Of a DNA stretch of 64,000 bases, positions 9,114-19,100 are shown piece by piece (within the stretch, counting starts at the first letter, position 1; every line of letters starts with the position of its first letter). This stretch comes from Geovibrio ferrireducens (GTDB lineage Bacteria; Chrysiogenota; Deferribacteres; Deferribacterales; Geovibrionaceae), in the NCBI RefSeq assembly GCF_026226615.1, contig NZ_JAJAPB010000013.1:1-64000 (forward strand), read 5' to 3'. A program made the translations under genes and the position numbers. Below the pieces are notes generated by a model that was not told the DNA's origin, did not search any database, and worked only from the letters and a program-made list of their open reading frames with translations.

Positions 9114-9236
9114 AAAAGCATAGTTTACTGCCTCTGTTTTCCGCTTTTTCCGGAAAAATTATTATTAATCCTCTTGCACAGCAAAAATGAGCAGTATATG
9201 ATGAAATATTGCGCTGTTTTTTTGCGGAGGAACCAT

Positions 9237-9980
9237 ATGAAAAAAACGCTGCTCCTTGTTTTCCTGTTTTTTTCCGCCATTCAGATCCATGCCGGCATAA
9301 CCGTGTCGGAAAAACTTACAGACGGCCAGTCTGTAAGCTATTTCCAGAACGGACTTATCGCATCCTTCTCTGACGGGAAACTGGACACGCTGATTGATAT
9401 CAGGAAGAAGACGGTCTACACAGTGGACTACGAAAGTGAAATGATAATGCACGGAACCTTTGATGACATGAGGGAAATGCAGAAGCTGGCCGCTGCACAG
9501 ATACAGGATGTCACCAAGGATGACTATTACAAAAAGCAGAATGAGGAAATCAAAAAGCTTAAGGTTAAAACCGAGCTCAAGGGCAAGGGCTCTTACGCGG
9601 GCTACCCCTGCGAGAGAGTGCTTTTATCTCTGCCGAACATGAACATTTCCACAGAGATATGTTACTCAAAACAGCTTCTTGACGAGATAGCCGGAGAGGT
9701 TGACATAGCCGCTTTTCTAAGCATTGTCAATAACACACCCCCATTCTACATGAGCCCGGAAGAGGTTGTGGAAAGTGAAATCACCGCTTATGCCTCAAAG
9801 GGTTTCAGCCTGTATGAGAAAACCCGCCTGCCTGATTTCAGCGGCGGCACTAAGGAAGATGTGACTGTAGTCACAGCAGTAACAAAGGGCAACATTCCGG
9901 CCGACAGATTTCAGCTTCCCAAAGGGCTTACCATGGTGAAGATGAAAGACCTGATGACCCAGATAATCAACCAGCAGTAG
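9237..9980 (+). CDS. Exported protein of unknown function
   Basis: The 247-residue product begins with a typical Sec signal peptide (MKKTLLLVFLFFSAIQIHA, cleavage expected after HA). The mature part is charged and periplasmic in character: YFQNGLIASFSDGK, a long Lys/Glu-rich stretch, then GYPCERVLLSLPNMNISTEICYS with two Cys. The arrangement is reminiscent of DUF4412-type proteins, but I cannot assign it firmly. Start at 9237 is set by GGAGG six bases upstream; an in-frame TTG at 9174 is less likely. It stands alone, convergent with the hydrogenase operon. Confidence 0.7.
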   Translation: MKKTLLLVFLFFSAIQIHAGITVSEKLTDGQSVSYFQNGLIASFSDGKLDTLIDIRKKTVYTVDYESEMIMHGTFDDMREMQKLAAAQIQDVTKDDYYKKQNEEIKKLKVKTELKGKGSYAGYPCERVLLSLPNMNISTEICYSKQLLDEIAGEVDIAAFLSIVNNTPPFYMSPEEVVESEITAYASKGFSLYEKTRLPDFSGGTKEDVTVVTAVTKGNIPADRFQLPKGLTMVKMKDLMTQIINQQ

Positions 9981-9991
9981 CTCAGACAAAA

Positions 9992-10025
9992 AAACGGGCA
10001 ATTCCCTCACAGGAAGTGCCCGTTT
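9992..10025 (-). terminator. Terminator of the hydrogenase operon (partly bidirectional)
   Basis: AAACGGGCA (9992-10000) pairs with TGCCCGTTT (10017-10025), and the inner bases TTCC/GGAA extend the stem. On the minus strand the stem runs into a stretch of seven T, giving a strong stop for hybD. On the plus strand the T run is only three bases. Confidence 0.8.
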
Positions 10026-10062
10026 CATGATTCTATGATGTTCCCCAAAGGAAGCTTCCGGA

Positions 10063-10551
10063 CTAGCCGTTCTGTTTCCTTTTCAGAGTGATGCCATGAG
10101 AACCTAATTCATCCAGAAGGAGCTTCTCAACAACAGCAACCTTGTCCTGAAGTTCAGGGCTCAGCTCTAAGTTGCCTTCCAGAGATTTGGGGATTATGCC
10201 CAGAAGCTTCACACTTTCGGGCACTTTCCCGCGCACTTCGCTGATAAGCAGAACTTCCTGCAAACCTATCTGGTGAGGAGACATCTTGGCGGGAATCCTG
10301 TTCAGCCTGATGTCATCAAGGCCGTAGGTACGTATCTCCCCCGGTTCGCCGTCTGTATCGAGAGTGTCTATAATGATAATATGCTCGGCTTCTTCCAGCT
10401 TGTGAGTAGCGAAAATACCCATGGTTCCCCCATCATAGAGTTCCACGTTTTCGGATGCCTCGAAATTTTTCTCCATGTGCTGGATCATGTGCACTCCGAA
10501 GCCTTCGTCGCCAAGCAAAATGTTTCCTGCACCGAATACAAGTACGTTCAT
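10063..10551 (-). CDS. hybD: Hydrogenase maturation endopeptidase HybD/HyaD
   Basis: This 162-residue protease removes the C-terminal tail of the [NiFe] hydrogenase large subunit after nickel insertion. Family marks are clear: VFGAGNILLGDEGFGVH with Glu16 as nickel ligand, IIIDTLDTDGEPG with a ligand Asp, and MSPHQIGL with the ligand His. The start at 10551 is supported by GGAGC; a long in-frame upstream extension overlaps hybC and lacks family similarity. It is last in the hyb operon, 83 bases after hybC, with a hairpin plus T-run in that gap that may lower its expression. Confidence 0.92.
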   Translation of the reverse strand: MNVLVFGAGNILLGDEGFGVHMIQHMEKNFEASENVELYDGGTMGIFATHKLEEAEHIIIIDTLDTDGEPGEIRTYGLDDIRLNRIPAKMSPHQIGLQEVLLISEVRGKVPESVKLLGIIPKSLEGNLELSPELQDKVAVVEKLLLDELGSHGITLKRKQNG

Positions 10552-10591
10552 ATGTGCTCCGTATAAATCATTGCGCAGCGAAGCGCAACAG

Positions 10592-10622
10592 AAAAAAAGG
10601 GGGCAGGTCTGCACCTTGCCCC
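10592..10622 (-). terminator. Hairpin with T-run between hybC and hybD
   Basis: On the minus strand GGGGCAAGGT pairs with ACCTGCCCCC around a 4-base loop (one bulge), followed by seven T (10592-10598 as A on the plus strand). It looks like a complete intrinsic terminator inside the operon, probably acting as a partial stop so that less protease than structural subunit is made. Confidence 0.65.
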
Positions 10623-10634
10623 GCTTTGTTTGTA

Positions 10635-12317
10635 TTATCTTACTTTTACGCTTGTAAGCTCTTTTCCTTCGGGGTCGATTGAGTGCACAGCGCACGCAAT
10701 GCAGGGGTCGAAGGAGTGTATTGTTCTGATAACTTCAAGGGGCTGGTGAGCGTCCGCAACGGGGTTGCCCACAAGGCTCGCCTCATAGGGTCCTGCCTGT
10801 CCTTTCTCATCTCTGGGGCCTGCGTTCCATGTAGAAGGAACAACCGCCTGATAGTTAGCGATTTTCTTGTCTTTAATGACTATCCAGTGTGAAAGTGTTC
10901 CTCTGGGTGCTTCGTGGAAGCCCACGCCTCTGTACTCGCCCATGGGCATTTCAACATGGTTAGCATATGCAGTTTCGCCTTTTGCAAGGTTGTCTATGAG
11001 CATATCAAGGTATTTGAGCGATTTGTCAGCCATTACAACTGAGCGGATTGCTCTTGTGACGTGTCTTCCCATAGTTGACTCAAGGTCGCCTACTGTTATG
11101 CCGAGAGTTTTAACTGTTGAGTTGACAAGATCAACAACCTCTTTGTCCTTGTTGTAGTAAGAAGCGAGGATCTGCGCAACGGGACCAACCTGAATGGGTT
11201 TGTCAACGAGTCTGGGCGCTTTTGACCATGAGTATTTGCCGTTCTCATCGAAGTCAGTGTACATGGGTTCGGTAACGCCCTCATAGGGGTGTTTGGGAGT
11301 TCCGTTCTGATACCATGCGTGAGCGACTGACTCTGTTACGTTGTCAATGAGGTATGCATCTTTATGGTCTTTAAGGACTCTCATTTTGTTAAATTCGCTG
11401 TTGAAAACTATACCGCCGTTCATGTCGAACTGAGTCATTTTTTCATCCACGGGGAATTCAGGTACAGCAAGGTAGTTGTTAACGCCTTTGCCGTATTTGA
11501 ACCAGTCTTTGTACATAGAGCCGATAGCCACAACATCAGGGAAGAGAACTTTTTTCACGAAGTCTCTTGTTTCAGTCATGAGCGCGCGGAGCTGAGCGAA
11601 TTTCTCCATGTTGAGTGTTGCCATGTTATCCACGTTAACCGCAGTTGCAACACCGCCGAGGCAGAGGTTCTGTATGTGGGGGTTTTTACCGCCGAGGATA
11701 GCCACAGCCTGAGCCGCTTTTCTCTGGTAGTCAAGGGCTTTAAGGTAGTGAGCAACAGCCAGAAGGTTTACTTCGGGGCTGAGTTTCATTGCGGGGTGTC
11801 CCCAGTAGCCTGAACCGAAGATACCGAGTTTTCCGGTAGCTACGAAGCTTTTGAGTTTTTCTTTAACAGCGGCAAATTCAGTTACGCTGTTGCCGGGCCA
11901 GTCAGAGAGGCTCTGAGCGATGGCAGCGGTTTTCTTGGGGTCTGCTGAAAGTGCGGAAACAATGTCAACCCAGTCAAGGGCTGAAAGGTGATAGAAATGC
12001 ACTATGTGATCCTGTACGGAGTGCTGAGCTATCATCATGTTTCTGATAAGCTGGCCGTTAACGGGAACGTCAACGTTCATAGCCGCTTCAAGTGAGCGGA
12101 TTGAGCTTATGGCGTGTACAGTGGTGCAGACACCGCAGAATCTCTGAGTGAAAACCCACGCATCTCTGGGGTCACGCCCCAGAAGGATTTTTTCGATACC
12201 TCTCCACATCTGTGCAGAGGACCATGCCTTAGTAACCTGGCCGCCGTCAACCTCTACGTCTATTCTGAGGTGTCCTTCTATACGGGTAATAGGGTCAATC
12301 GTTATTCTTTTTCCCAT
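10635..12317 (-). CDS. hybC: [NiFe] hydrogenase large subunit (hyb type, group 1)
   Basis: The 560-residue catalytic subunit holds the NiFe(CN)2CO site in the periplasm. Both metal-binding pairs are present: RFCGVC near residue 60 and DPCIAC near the C-terminus. RIEGHLR near residue 12 is also characteristic. After DPCIACAVH a 15-residue tail (SIDPEGKELTSVKVR) remains, the part removed by HybD. All four ligands are Cys, so this is not a selenohydrogenase. It has no signal peptide and is co-exported with HybO through Tat. It takes up H2 and feeds electrons to quinone through HybO, HybA and HybB. Confidence 0.96.
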   Translation of the reverse strand: MGKRITIDPITRIEGHLRIDVEVDGGQVTKAWSSAQMWRGIEKILLGRDPRDAWVFTQRFCGVCTTVHAISSIRSLEAAMNVDVPVNGQLIRNMMIAQHSVQDHIVHFYHLSALDWVDIVSALSADPKKTAAIAQSLSDWPGNSVTEFAAVKEKLKSFVATGKLGIFGSGYWGHPAMKLSPEVNLLAVAHYLKALDYQRKAAQAVAILGGKNPHIQNLCLGGVATAVNVDNMATLNMEKFAQLRALMTETRDFVKKVLFPDVVAIGSMYKDWFKYGKGVNNYLAVPEFPVDEKMTQFDMNGGIVFNSEFNKMRVLKDHKDAYLIDNVTESVAHAWYQNGTPKHPYEGVTEPMYTDFDENGKYSWSKAPRLVDKPIQVGPVAQILASYYNKDKEVVDLVNSTVKTLGITVGDLESTMGRHVTRAIRSVVMADKSLKYLDMLIDNLAKGETAYANHVEMPMGEYRGVGFHEAPRGTLSHWIVIKDKKIANYQAVVPSTWNAGPRDEKGQAGPYEASLVGNPVADAHQPLEVIRTIHSFDPCIACAVHSIDPEGKELTSVKVR

Positions 12318-12336
12318 TATTTAATCTCCTGAAAAT

Positions 12337-13536
12337 TTATGCGCTCTTCTTGTGCCCTTCAAGGTTGGGCATGATGGGGAACATCTTCACCAGCACCATG
12401 TAGCCGAGGATTTCAAAAGCCACGAGACCGAGGGTTATGAAAAACTCAGGCAGTGAGGGGAAGTATGACCATCCCTTATCTGGGTTGAAGCCGATAATAT
12501 AAACACTGAACCTGTACCATGAACCGCCGACGCAGAGCATGACAGCGGAAACAAATACCCATCTGGGCGACATTCTGAAATGCTTCCATGTGAGCATGTA
12601 CGCACCGCCCGCGATAAGCAGGGTTTCAGCGAGGAACATCTTCGAGTAGTAGTCCCCTGAGAAAGCCGTTGAAAGGTGTCCTCTGTAGTAAAGGTCAGCA
12701 AAGCGGATTATCAGCCATGCAGCAGTGAGGTAGGGAACAACTTTCGCGATTATCCTTACTTCCTTCTCAAAGGGTCTGCCGAACGCCACTGAAGACAGGG
12801 TGGATTCGAAAATGATCACTGAGTAGCCTATGTACATTGCGTTTATGAGGAAAAGAACAGGAAGGAAACCTGTCTGCCATATGGGGTTCAGCTTGGAACC
12901 GGCGATAATCATCATAGAGCCCAGTGAGGACTGGTGCATTGTAGGCAGCGTGATACCCAGAACGATGAAGAAGATAAGCACTTTATCAAGTTTCGGGTAA
13001 ATTTTTCTGGCATATTCCTTGAGTTTCGGGAAACGGGGATTTGTGGAGTGCACAAACCTTTCCAGAATCGCAGGAAGAAGCTCAATGGCAAGAACCACGT
13101 TATATGCCATAACGCAGACAGCGACCTCAAACATTACCGAGTTTACCTGCCAGCGTGAAGGCATGAAGAAGCTGTAAGCGTTCCAGTACCTTCCAAGGTC
13201 CACCATAACGGAGAAGCCCGCAAGAGCGTAACCGAAGAGTGATGTAACGATCGCGGAACGGATAAGGGGGTGGTATTTCCAGCCGTTCATGATGTAAATC
13301 ACGATAGCAAGGGCATAACCGCCGCAGGCAAGAGCCGTACCTGTTGCAACGTCATATGCAATCCAGATACCCCAGGGGAAACCGTCCGAAAGGTTACTCA
13401 CCGCGCCGATACCCATTACATAACGGAGACCGATGCAGTAGAAGCCGATTACCGTGAAGGTAAGAAGCACCCAGAAAGACGGGGTGAGAATCTTCTCACG
13501 GTGTAGTGCCATATATTCATTACTTTTCGGAACCAT
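12337..13536 (-). CDS. hybB: Hydrogenase membrane subunit HybB (NrfD family)
   Basis: The 399-residue polytopic membrane protein belongs to the NrfD/HybB family, which passes electrons between quinone and a periplasmic iron-sulfur partner without haem. About ten hydrophobic segments are visible, with FPWGIWIAYDVATGTALACGGYA and the acidic-turn VDLGRYWN typical of HybB. The ATG at 13536 follows GAGGA and overlaps hybA by 17 bases; an ATG 21 bases upstream is less well placed. It lies between hybA and hybC as in E. coli hydrogenase 2. Confidence 0.92.
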   Translation of the reverse strand: MVPKSNEYMALHREKILTPSFWVLLTFTVIGFYCIGLRYVMGIGAVSNLSDGFPWGIWIAYDVATGTALACGGYALAIVIYIMNGWKYHPLIRSAIVTSLFGYALAGFSVMVDLGRYWNAYSFFMPSRWQVNSVMFEVAVCVMAYNVVLAIELLPAILERFVHSTNPRFPKLKEYARKIYPKLDKVLIFFIVLGITLPTMHQSSLGSMMIIAGSKLNPIWQTGFLPVLFLINAMYIGYSVIIFESTLSSVAFGRPFEKEVRIIAKVVPYLTAAWLIIRFADLYYRGHLSTAFSGDYYSKMFLAETLLIAGGAYMLTWKHFRMSPRWVFVSAVMLCVGGSWYRFSVYIIGFNPDKGWSYFPSLPEFFITLGLVAFEILGYMVLVKMFPIMPNLEGHKKSA

Positions 13537-14452
13537 GTTTATCCTCGTGTTTGGCATCGTGTCCGTGGCCGTGACCGTGGTGGTTTTTGCGGTTTTTAAT
13601 CGCTACGAAAGCGAGGAAACCGTAAAGAGCCACAGGCGCTACGAAGCCTTTGTAAATAGTGTGCTGAATGTTCTCGGAGAAAGCCGCGTTCGAATCGAAC
13701 TCAAGCTCTCTGAAGCCGAGGTTGCTGAAGCTTTCGCCGGCGATGTAGATAACGTTTGTTCCGCCGACTTCGAACTCTCCGTAAATCTCTTTCTGATATT
13801 TGCCGGGATTCTCAGCAAGTCTTTTTTTAGCTTCTGCGAGAAGGAAATCCCTTTTGCCGTAAATCACCGCTTTTGTGGGGCATACCTCGCAGCATGCGGG
13901 AATACCTTTATCCTTAAGGTTGGTGAACTTGCAGAGGTCGCACTTCACTATTTTCGGGAAAGCCTTGGGCCATTCAAACTTGGGAATGTTGAACGGGCAG
14001 GCAACCTGGCAGTAGCGGCAGCCGATGCATATATCTTTGTCGTAAAAAACGATTCCTCTGTCCTTTTCCTGCTGCATTGCTGCAACGGGGCAGGCGGAAA
14101 CACATGAGGGCTTTATGCAGTGCATGCACTGATGCTTCACATAAGAGAAGTCGCCCTCACCGTCTTTATACAGTTTTATTATGTTTCTTGTCCTGTAGTC
14201 GAGGTCTTCGGGAGCGTCCCAAAGTCTGTCAGCGTCATTGGGTGCGGGAGCCGCGTCCATATCGTTGACATTTTTACAACTCGCTACGCATGCCTTACAG
14301 CCGACGCAGAGCGTGGCATCGTAAAGCATACCCACGGCTTCTTCATTTGCGGTGATGGGAGCAGAAGCTTCCGCCGCCAGCGGAGCGGCAGCAATGCCCG
14401 CGCCGCTGAGAGCCGCGAGTTTTATAAACTCACGCCTCGTCTTCTTCATCAT
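13520..14452 (-). CDS. hybA: Hydrogenase iron-sulfur subunit HybA
   Basis: HybA carries electrons between HybO and HybB. The 310-residue protein begins with a Tat signal (TRREFIKLAALSGAG) and holds ferredoxin-type Cys clusters: CVGCKACVASC, CMHCIKPSCVSACP, CIGCRYCQVACP, CDLCKF...CCEVCP, enough for four [4Fe-4S] centres. A single hydrophobic segment near the C-terminus (YKGFVAPVALYGFLAFVAI) anchors it. The tail is rich in His (HHGHGHGHDAKHEDKHG), which could bind nickel or other metals; that is inference. It overlaps hybO by 23 bases. Confidence 0.94.
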   Translation of the reverse strand: MMKKTRREFIKLAALSGAGIAAAPLAAEASAPITANEEAVGMLYDATLCVGCKACVASCKNVNDMDAAPAPNDADRLWDAPEDLDYRTRNIIKLYKDGEGDFSYVKHQCMHCIKPSCVSACPVAAMQQEKDRGIVFYDKDICIGCRYCQVACPFNIPKFEWPKAFPKIVKCDLCKFTNLKDKGIPACCEVCPTKAVIYGKRDFLLAEAKKRLAENPGKYQKEIYGEFEVGGTNVIYIAGESFSNLGFRELEFDSNAAFSENIQHTIYKGFVAPVALYGFLAFVAIKNRKNHHGHGHGHDAKHEDKHGSEK

Positions 14453-15533
14453 TCTCCTCCTTGGGAAGGTTCGCAGCTACCATTGCGCTGGCACCTATCG
14501 CAGCGCCGCCTACAAGACCGACTATACCCGTAGTGAGCGGGTCAGCGCCTTTGCCCCTGCTTTCAGGGTTGGCATTGGGATAGAAATCGGGAGGAGTAGG
14601 GTTATGTACCTGAACTTTGTCGAAGATCGAAAGGTGGAACATAACATCGGGCTCGGTGCAGCCTATGCAGGGGTGACCGACTGAAACCGGCCATACGCCG
14701 ACATCATTGAACCTCTGCACGGAGCAGTTAGCAAAAGTAGCGGGACCTTTGCAGCCGAGTTTGTAAAGGCAGTAGCCGAGTCTGTGACCTTCATCATCGA
14801 AGTTTTCTGCAAATCTGCCTGCATCGAAATGAGGTCTTCTTTCGCAGTGTTCATGTATTTTTCTGCCGTAGGCGAAAACAGGTCTTTTCTTATCGTCAAG
14901 CTCAGGAAGCTTGCCCAGTGTGAGGATGTAAAGAACAGTTGCAAGCAGGTTGTAGGGGCTGGGAGGACATCCGGGAACGTTTATTACCGGTTTGTCTTTA
15001 ATAAGGCTGTCTGCGGAAACCGCCTGTGTGGGGTTGGGAGCCGCAGCCTGAACACCGCCGAAGGATGAACAGGTTCCGATATTGATGATTGCAGCAGCGC
15101 CTGCAGCAGCCTCAAGGAGAGAATCCTTAGCTGTTTTACCGGCGACTTTGCAGTAAATTCCGTTCTCAGCCAGGGGTACAGCGCCCTCTACGATGAGAAT
15201 GTATTTACCTTTGTTCGCTTCCATTGAATCATGAAGCGATTTCTCCGCCTGATGTCCTGAACCCACCATGAGGGTTTCATGGTAGTCGAGTGAAATCATG
15301 TCGAGAATAAGCGCGGCAGGGGTCGGGTGGTCAGACCTTAAAAGAGACTCTGAACAACCTGTACACTCCTGAAAATGGAGCCAGATGACGGGCGGACGGT
15401 TATCGGACGTTGCCGCATCTGCTATTGCCGTATGCATTGAATAAGGAAGTCCCATCAAAGCCGTAACACCTACGCTGAATTTCAGCACGTCACGTCTTGA
15501 GACATTAGCCCCGAAAAGGCTGTTTCTGCTCAT
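14430..15533 (-). CDS. hybO: [NiFe] hydrogenase small subunit
   Basis: The 367-residue small subunit carries three iron-sulfur clusters. Its Tat signal is NVSRRDVLKFSVGVTALMG. Proximal-cluster ligands are visible in ECTGCSESLLR, GTCSSFGG and VPGCPPSP; the medial and distal clusters use the HCERRPHFDAGRF, GCKGP and GHPCIGCTEP region. The C-terminus has a hydrophobic helix (GIVGLVGGAAIGASAMVAA) for membrane anchoring and an acidic tail. GAGGTG precedes the ATG. As first gene of hybOABCD it marks the operon promoter, in the hairpin-rich gap upstream. Confidence 0.95.
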   Translation of the reverse strand: MSRNSLFGANVSRRDVLKFSVGVTALMGLPYSMHTAIADAATSDNRPPVIWLHFQECTGCSESLLRSDHPTPAALILDMISLDYHETLMVGSGHQAEKSLHDSMEANKGKYILIVEGAVPLAENGIYCKVAGKTAKDSLLEAAAGAAAIINIGTCSSFGGVQAAAPNPTQAVSADSLIKDKPVINVPGCPPSPYNLLATVLYILTLGKLPELDDKKRPVFAYGRKIHEHCERRPHFDAGRFAENFDDEGHRLGYCLYKLGCKGPATFANCSVQRFNDVGVWPVSVGHPCIGCTEPDVMFHLSIFDKVQVHNPTPPDFYPNANPESRGKGADPLTTGIVGLVGGAAIGASAMVAANLPKEENDEEDEA

Positions 15534-15617
15534 ACTACACCTCTATTCTTTAAACCTAACCTAAAAAGTTAGCACTGTACAAATTACTAGTGCGTAACAA
15601 AATACCTAATAAAGAAA

Positions 15618-15702
15618 TTAAAACGCGCTATACTTGCATACTAATTTTTTTGATGCAAGCCATAGACTAATCCTATAGCGCAACAAAATTGCGTTTTAAT
15701 TT
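15618..15702. promoter_or_regulatory. Nested inverted repeats upstream of hybO
   Basis: TTAAAACGCGCTATA on the left can pair with TATAGCGC and GCGTTTTAA on the right, the two right pieces being split by AACAAAATT. Inside lies a second perfect pair, CTTGCAT (15633-15639) with ATGCAAG (15653-15659). It starts about 85 bases upstream of the hybO start codon. It could be an RNA leader structure or a regulator site. Confidence 0.45.
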
Positions 15703-16045
15703 TTCAGGAATCACGGGGCGGCATAAGGCATTGTGAGTTATTTTGAGCATAAGATTTTTAGTTATGAGCAAAAAATATAAGGTATGATAAACTGAATGAT
15801 CGTATAAAATCCTTTTCTCAAGGGGGAGCGGAGAGTTATTTTGAACTGACTGAACTAAAAATGATAATAGCAATTATCAACATATCTAAGTCATCTGACC
15901 ATTTTTTATTTCATGAAAAACGATGTAAATTTCTTAAATAAAATTTATCAGCACCATTTCCTATAACGCGATTTCTTTAATATGAAACATTGGAAGGTAA
16001 AAAATAGGTCAACTAATTACCATTTCAATCATATTTTCCGCCCCC

Positions 16046-16081
16046 AAATGTAGCACAAAACTCCTGATATGTGCTACATTT
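16046..16081. terminator. Perfect 12-bp dyad after the FIST kinase gene
   Basis: AAATGTAGCACA (16046-16057) pairs perfectly with TGTGCTACATTT (16070-16081) over a 12-base loop. It lies 36 bases past the kinase stop codon, so terminator is the simplest reading, but a clean T-run is missing and an operator role is also possible. Confidence 0.45.
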
Positions 16082-16116
16082 AGGACATCGATCAATGGAA
16101 TGACAACAAAGTTGAC

Positions 16117-19100
16117 TTAAGGTTTAATGGAAGCCAGCGCCGCTTCCAGATACTTTACCTGAAGTGCGAGATACTCAAACAGGAAGGGGTATTCGCAGTC
16201 ATGCCCGTTTTTGGCGCATTCGGAAATCTCCCTCGCTTTCTCTGCAATCCGCTTCAGGCGCAGGTTGCTGGCTGCTCCGTATACACTGTGGGCAACTGCC
16301 CCAATTCTGGCGTAATTCCGCTCAGTAAGCGCATGCTCAAGATTTTCGTACTGTTCTTTAAACTGCTCGATAAAATTGTCTAAAAGTATAATAACGTCTT
16401 CTTTTTTAAGCCTTAACCCGTCTATTACATCGGAAATAAGCTCAGAGCCCGCTCCCATTCCCGCAGTGGGATAGGCGCGTTTTTGTCTCATTGACTCAAG
16501 GCCGTCTGAGGATTCATCGAGATACTTATGCAAAAGCCCGTGGAGCTCCGAAAAATCCAGCGGTTTGGGAAGAAACTCGTCCATACCGTATTTACGGAAG
16601 TTCTCATCCACAAAAAGCCCTATATTCGCTGTGAAGGCTGCGATTGGGGTTCTCTCCATATTCTGTCTGGCCTCAAGCTTTCGTATCTCCGCAACGGCTT
16701 CACACCCGCTCATCACAGGCATGTTTTCATCTATCAGTATCAGGTCAAACTTGTCCGCAGTGAATGCCGTCACAGCCTCCTTACCGTTTTTCGCCCAGAC
16801 ATAATCCAGACCGTATGAACCCAGAATGAGCTCCACCAGCTTGGCTGTGGTCTCGTTATCATCAGCTATGAGGATTTTCCCCTTGAAAGCCCCCACAGGT
16901 CTTTGCTGCATTGAACTGAGCCTTGTGCCCCCGTAACCTTCGGGCAGAAGGAAATCATTTATATCAAGCGAGAAGAAGAAGCGGCTGCCCGCCCCCTGCT
17001 CACTCTCAAGCTCAAGCCTGCCACCCATCATATCAACAAGGCTGGAGGCTATGGCAAGCCCAAGCCCCGTGCCTCCGTGGGTTTTTGTTGATATATCCTT
17101 GCTGGTGTCAACATAAAAGCGGAAAATCCTCTTCTGGTTCTCCTTTGGGATGCCTATGCCGTTATCCGTCACCGTGAAGCAAACCTTTTTCTCATCCTCT
17201 CTGTAGTCAGCCCTGAGTTCAGCCCTTCCCCCCACAGGGGTAAATTTAAGTGCGTTGCTGATCAGATTGCAGAGTATCTGCTTAAGCCTCAGCGGATCTG
17301 AGACCATGTACACAGGCAAGGCATCATCCTTAACCAGCGTAAGCTCTATGTTTTTCTCCCTCGCCTTTGTCCTGAATGTGGAGATTACCGCCTTGAGCTC
17401 ATATTCGAGTTTAAACGGCATATAACGTATCTCCATACGGCCGTTGTCAATTTTCGAATAGTCGAGAATATCGTTTATCACAGAAAGCAGTCCGGCGCCG
17501 TTCTCTCTTATCACTGCTATGAGCTCTTTCTTTTCCGGTGCGGTTTCCATCTGCCCCAGAATATCCAGAAAGCCGAGCATTCCGCCCAGCGGCGTTTTTA
17601 TCTCATGGCTTATGTTCGCAAGGAAGTCAGACTTGGCTTTTTCCGCAAAAACAGCTGTGTTGACAGCGTTTTCCAGATCCGTTACATCATTGAGAGTGAC
17701 CAGCATGTACGGCGGCTCCCCGAAGTTAAGCTTTGAGGCACGCACCTTGTAAACCCGCACTATTCCCTTCGGATCGCGCATTTTGCATTTCTCGTTTATT
17801 ATAATATCCACACCGTCAAAGCAGCCATGTTCCAGATAGCCTTCCTGAGAGATGAAAAGCTCGCTGATACATCTGTGCTGCTTTTTAAAGCTGTTCAGAT
17901 CATCAAAGCCGAAAAGATCAAAGAAGGTGCGGTTAATTTTCACTGCCCCCTCATTTTCTGAGCGCAGAATTACAATGCTCTCCTGATTGTCCAGAATTAC
18001 CGATGTCAGTTCCTTCTCAAAATTAAGCTCCGCGGAGGTAGTGCGCACCAGAGTGGTAATAGCCTTGAGGGAGCGGTTCTCTATCCGCTTTTTCTCCATC
18101 TGCTTGCGCCTGAAAGCATCTTTGGATTCACTGAGGGTCATGAAGGTGGTGGTAACATTAAGCAGTTCGTTGCAGCGGTTCGCCTGAAAATATTCCCCAT
18201 AAGTAAAAAAGCCCACGCTGCTCCCCATGGAAGCCAGCAGACGAAGCTCTATCTCCATTCCGTATTTGAGGAAAAACCTGCGCCCTGAGCATGTATAGAC
18301 AAACACACCTTCAACCGGAACACCGCTCATGGCATCAAACTTCGCATATGCTCCGGTATCGGCGAAATCCAGATTGCCGAAACCGAAGCGCACAAGACTG
18401 CCTTTCTCGATATTTCCGGCAAAAAGCACTGAACCGTCATCATATTTCGCCACCGGGCTTCTGGCCACCTCTATCCCTCTGCGGAATGTGATGAGCGGAA
18501 ACTCTATTCCGGCATCCGGCAGACCGTCCGTTACCTCATGCCCCAGATAGCGGCGGTATATATCAACAGCGGGTATGTCGTTTATGGTGTAAACCCTGCC
18601 CCCTTCGGAGGAGGTGACTGTCATCATCTCCCCCACAGGCTCCCAGCCGAAGAGATAATCTGTATGAAGTATGAGCTCCTCTCCGCTGAGAGCGGCGCAT
18701 ACCACACCTCTGGCGGCGAATTTATGATCAGTGAAAACAAAGGTTTCGGTGTATGAATAATCATCGGCGGCCTTTCCGCCTGCTATGAGAACATGAGGAG
18801 CAGTCTCAGCCAGACGGGCTATCAGTGCCTGACCGTCGCTGTGCAGACCGTCTGTGAAAATAATCAGCCCTTTTGTGCTGCTGTCTATTATATTTGCTTT
18901 TATCTCATCGGCAGCTTTGATCATGTCACTGCCTTCATAAAAGAAGGGTTTAACGTCCGAGAACTCGAAATCCGCCACAGAAACAACGACAGAACCTTCC
19001 AGTATTTCGCCTTCCAGCACCTCTCCGGCGCTTGTACAGCCGATTACACAGGAATTTTTTATTTTTCCTGCCTCAGCCGCTATAGCTGTTATCTGGCGCA

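Larger units (their letters stand above)
15534..16116. other. Long AT-rich gap upstream of the hydrogenase operon
   Basis: This 583-base stretch has no convincing gene; a 66-codon minus-strand frame at 15673-15873 lacks any recognisable feature. It holds several inverted repeats: GTTAGCACT/AGTGCGTAAC (15573-15597, one bulge), the nested structure at 15618-15702, and the 12-bp dyad at 16046-16081. Leader or promoter control of hybO is the most likely role. Confidence 0.6.

Noticed and set aside
10635-12317. Possible selenocysteine in the hydrogenase large subunit
   Set aside because: All four metal-ligand positions are Cys codons (RFCGVC and DPCIAC); no in-frame TGA is involved.
15673-15873. 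66-codon minus-strand frame upstream of hybO
   Set aside because: No ribosome-binding site, no family resemblance, and it crosses an AT-rich, hairpin-bearing leader.
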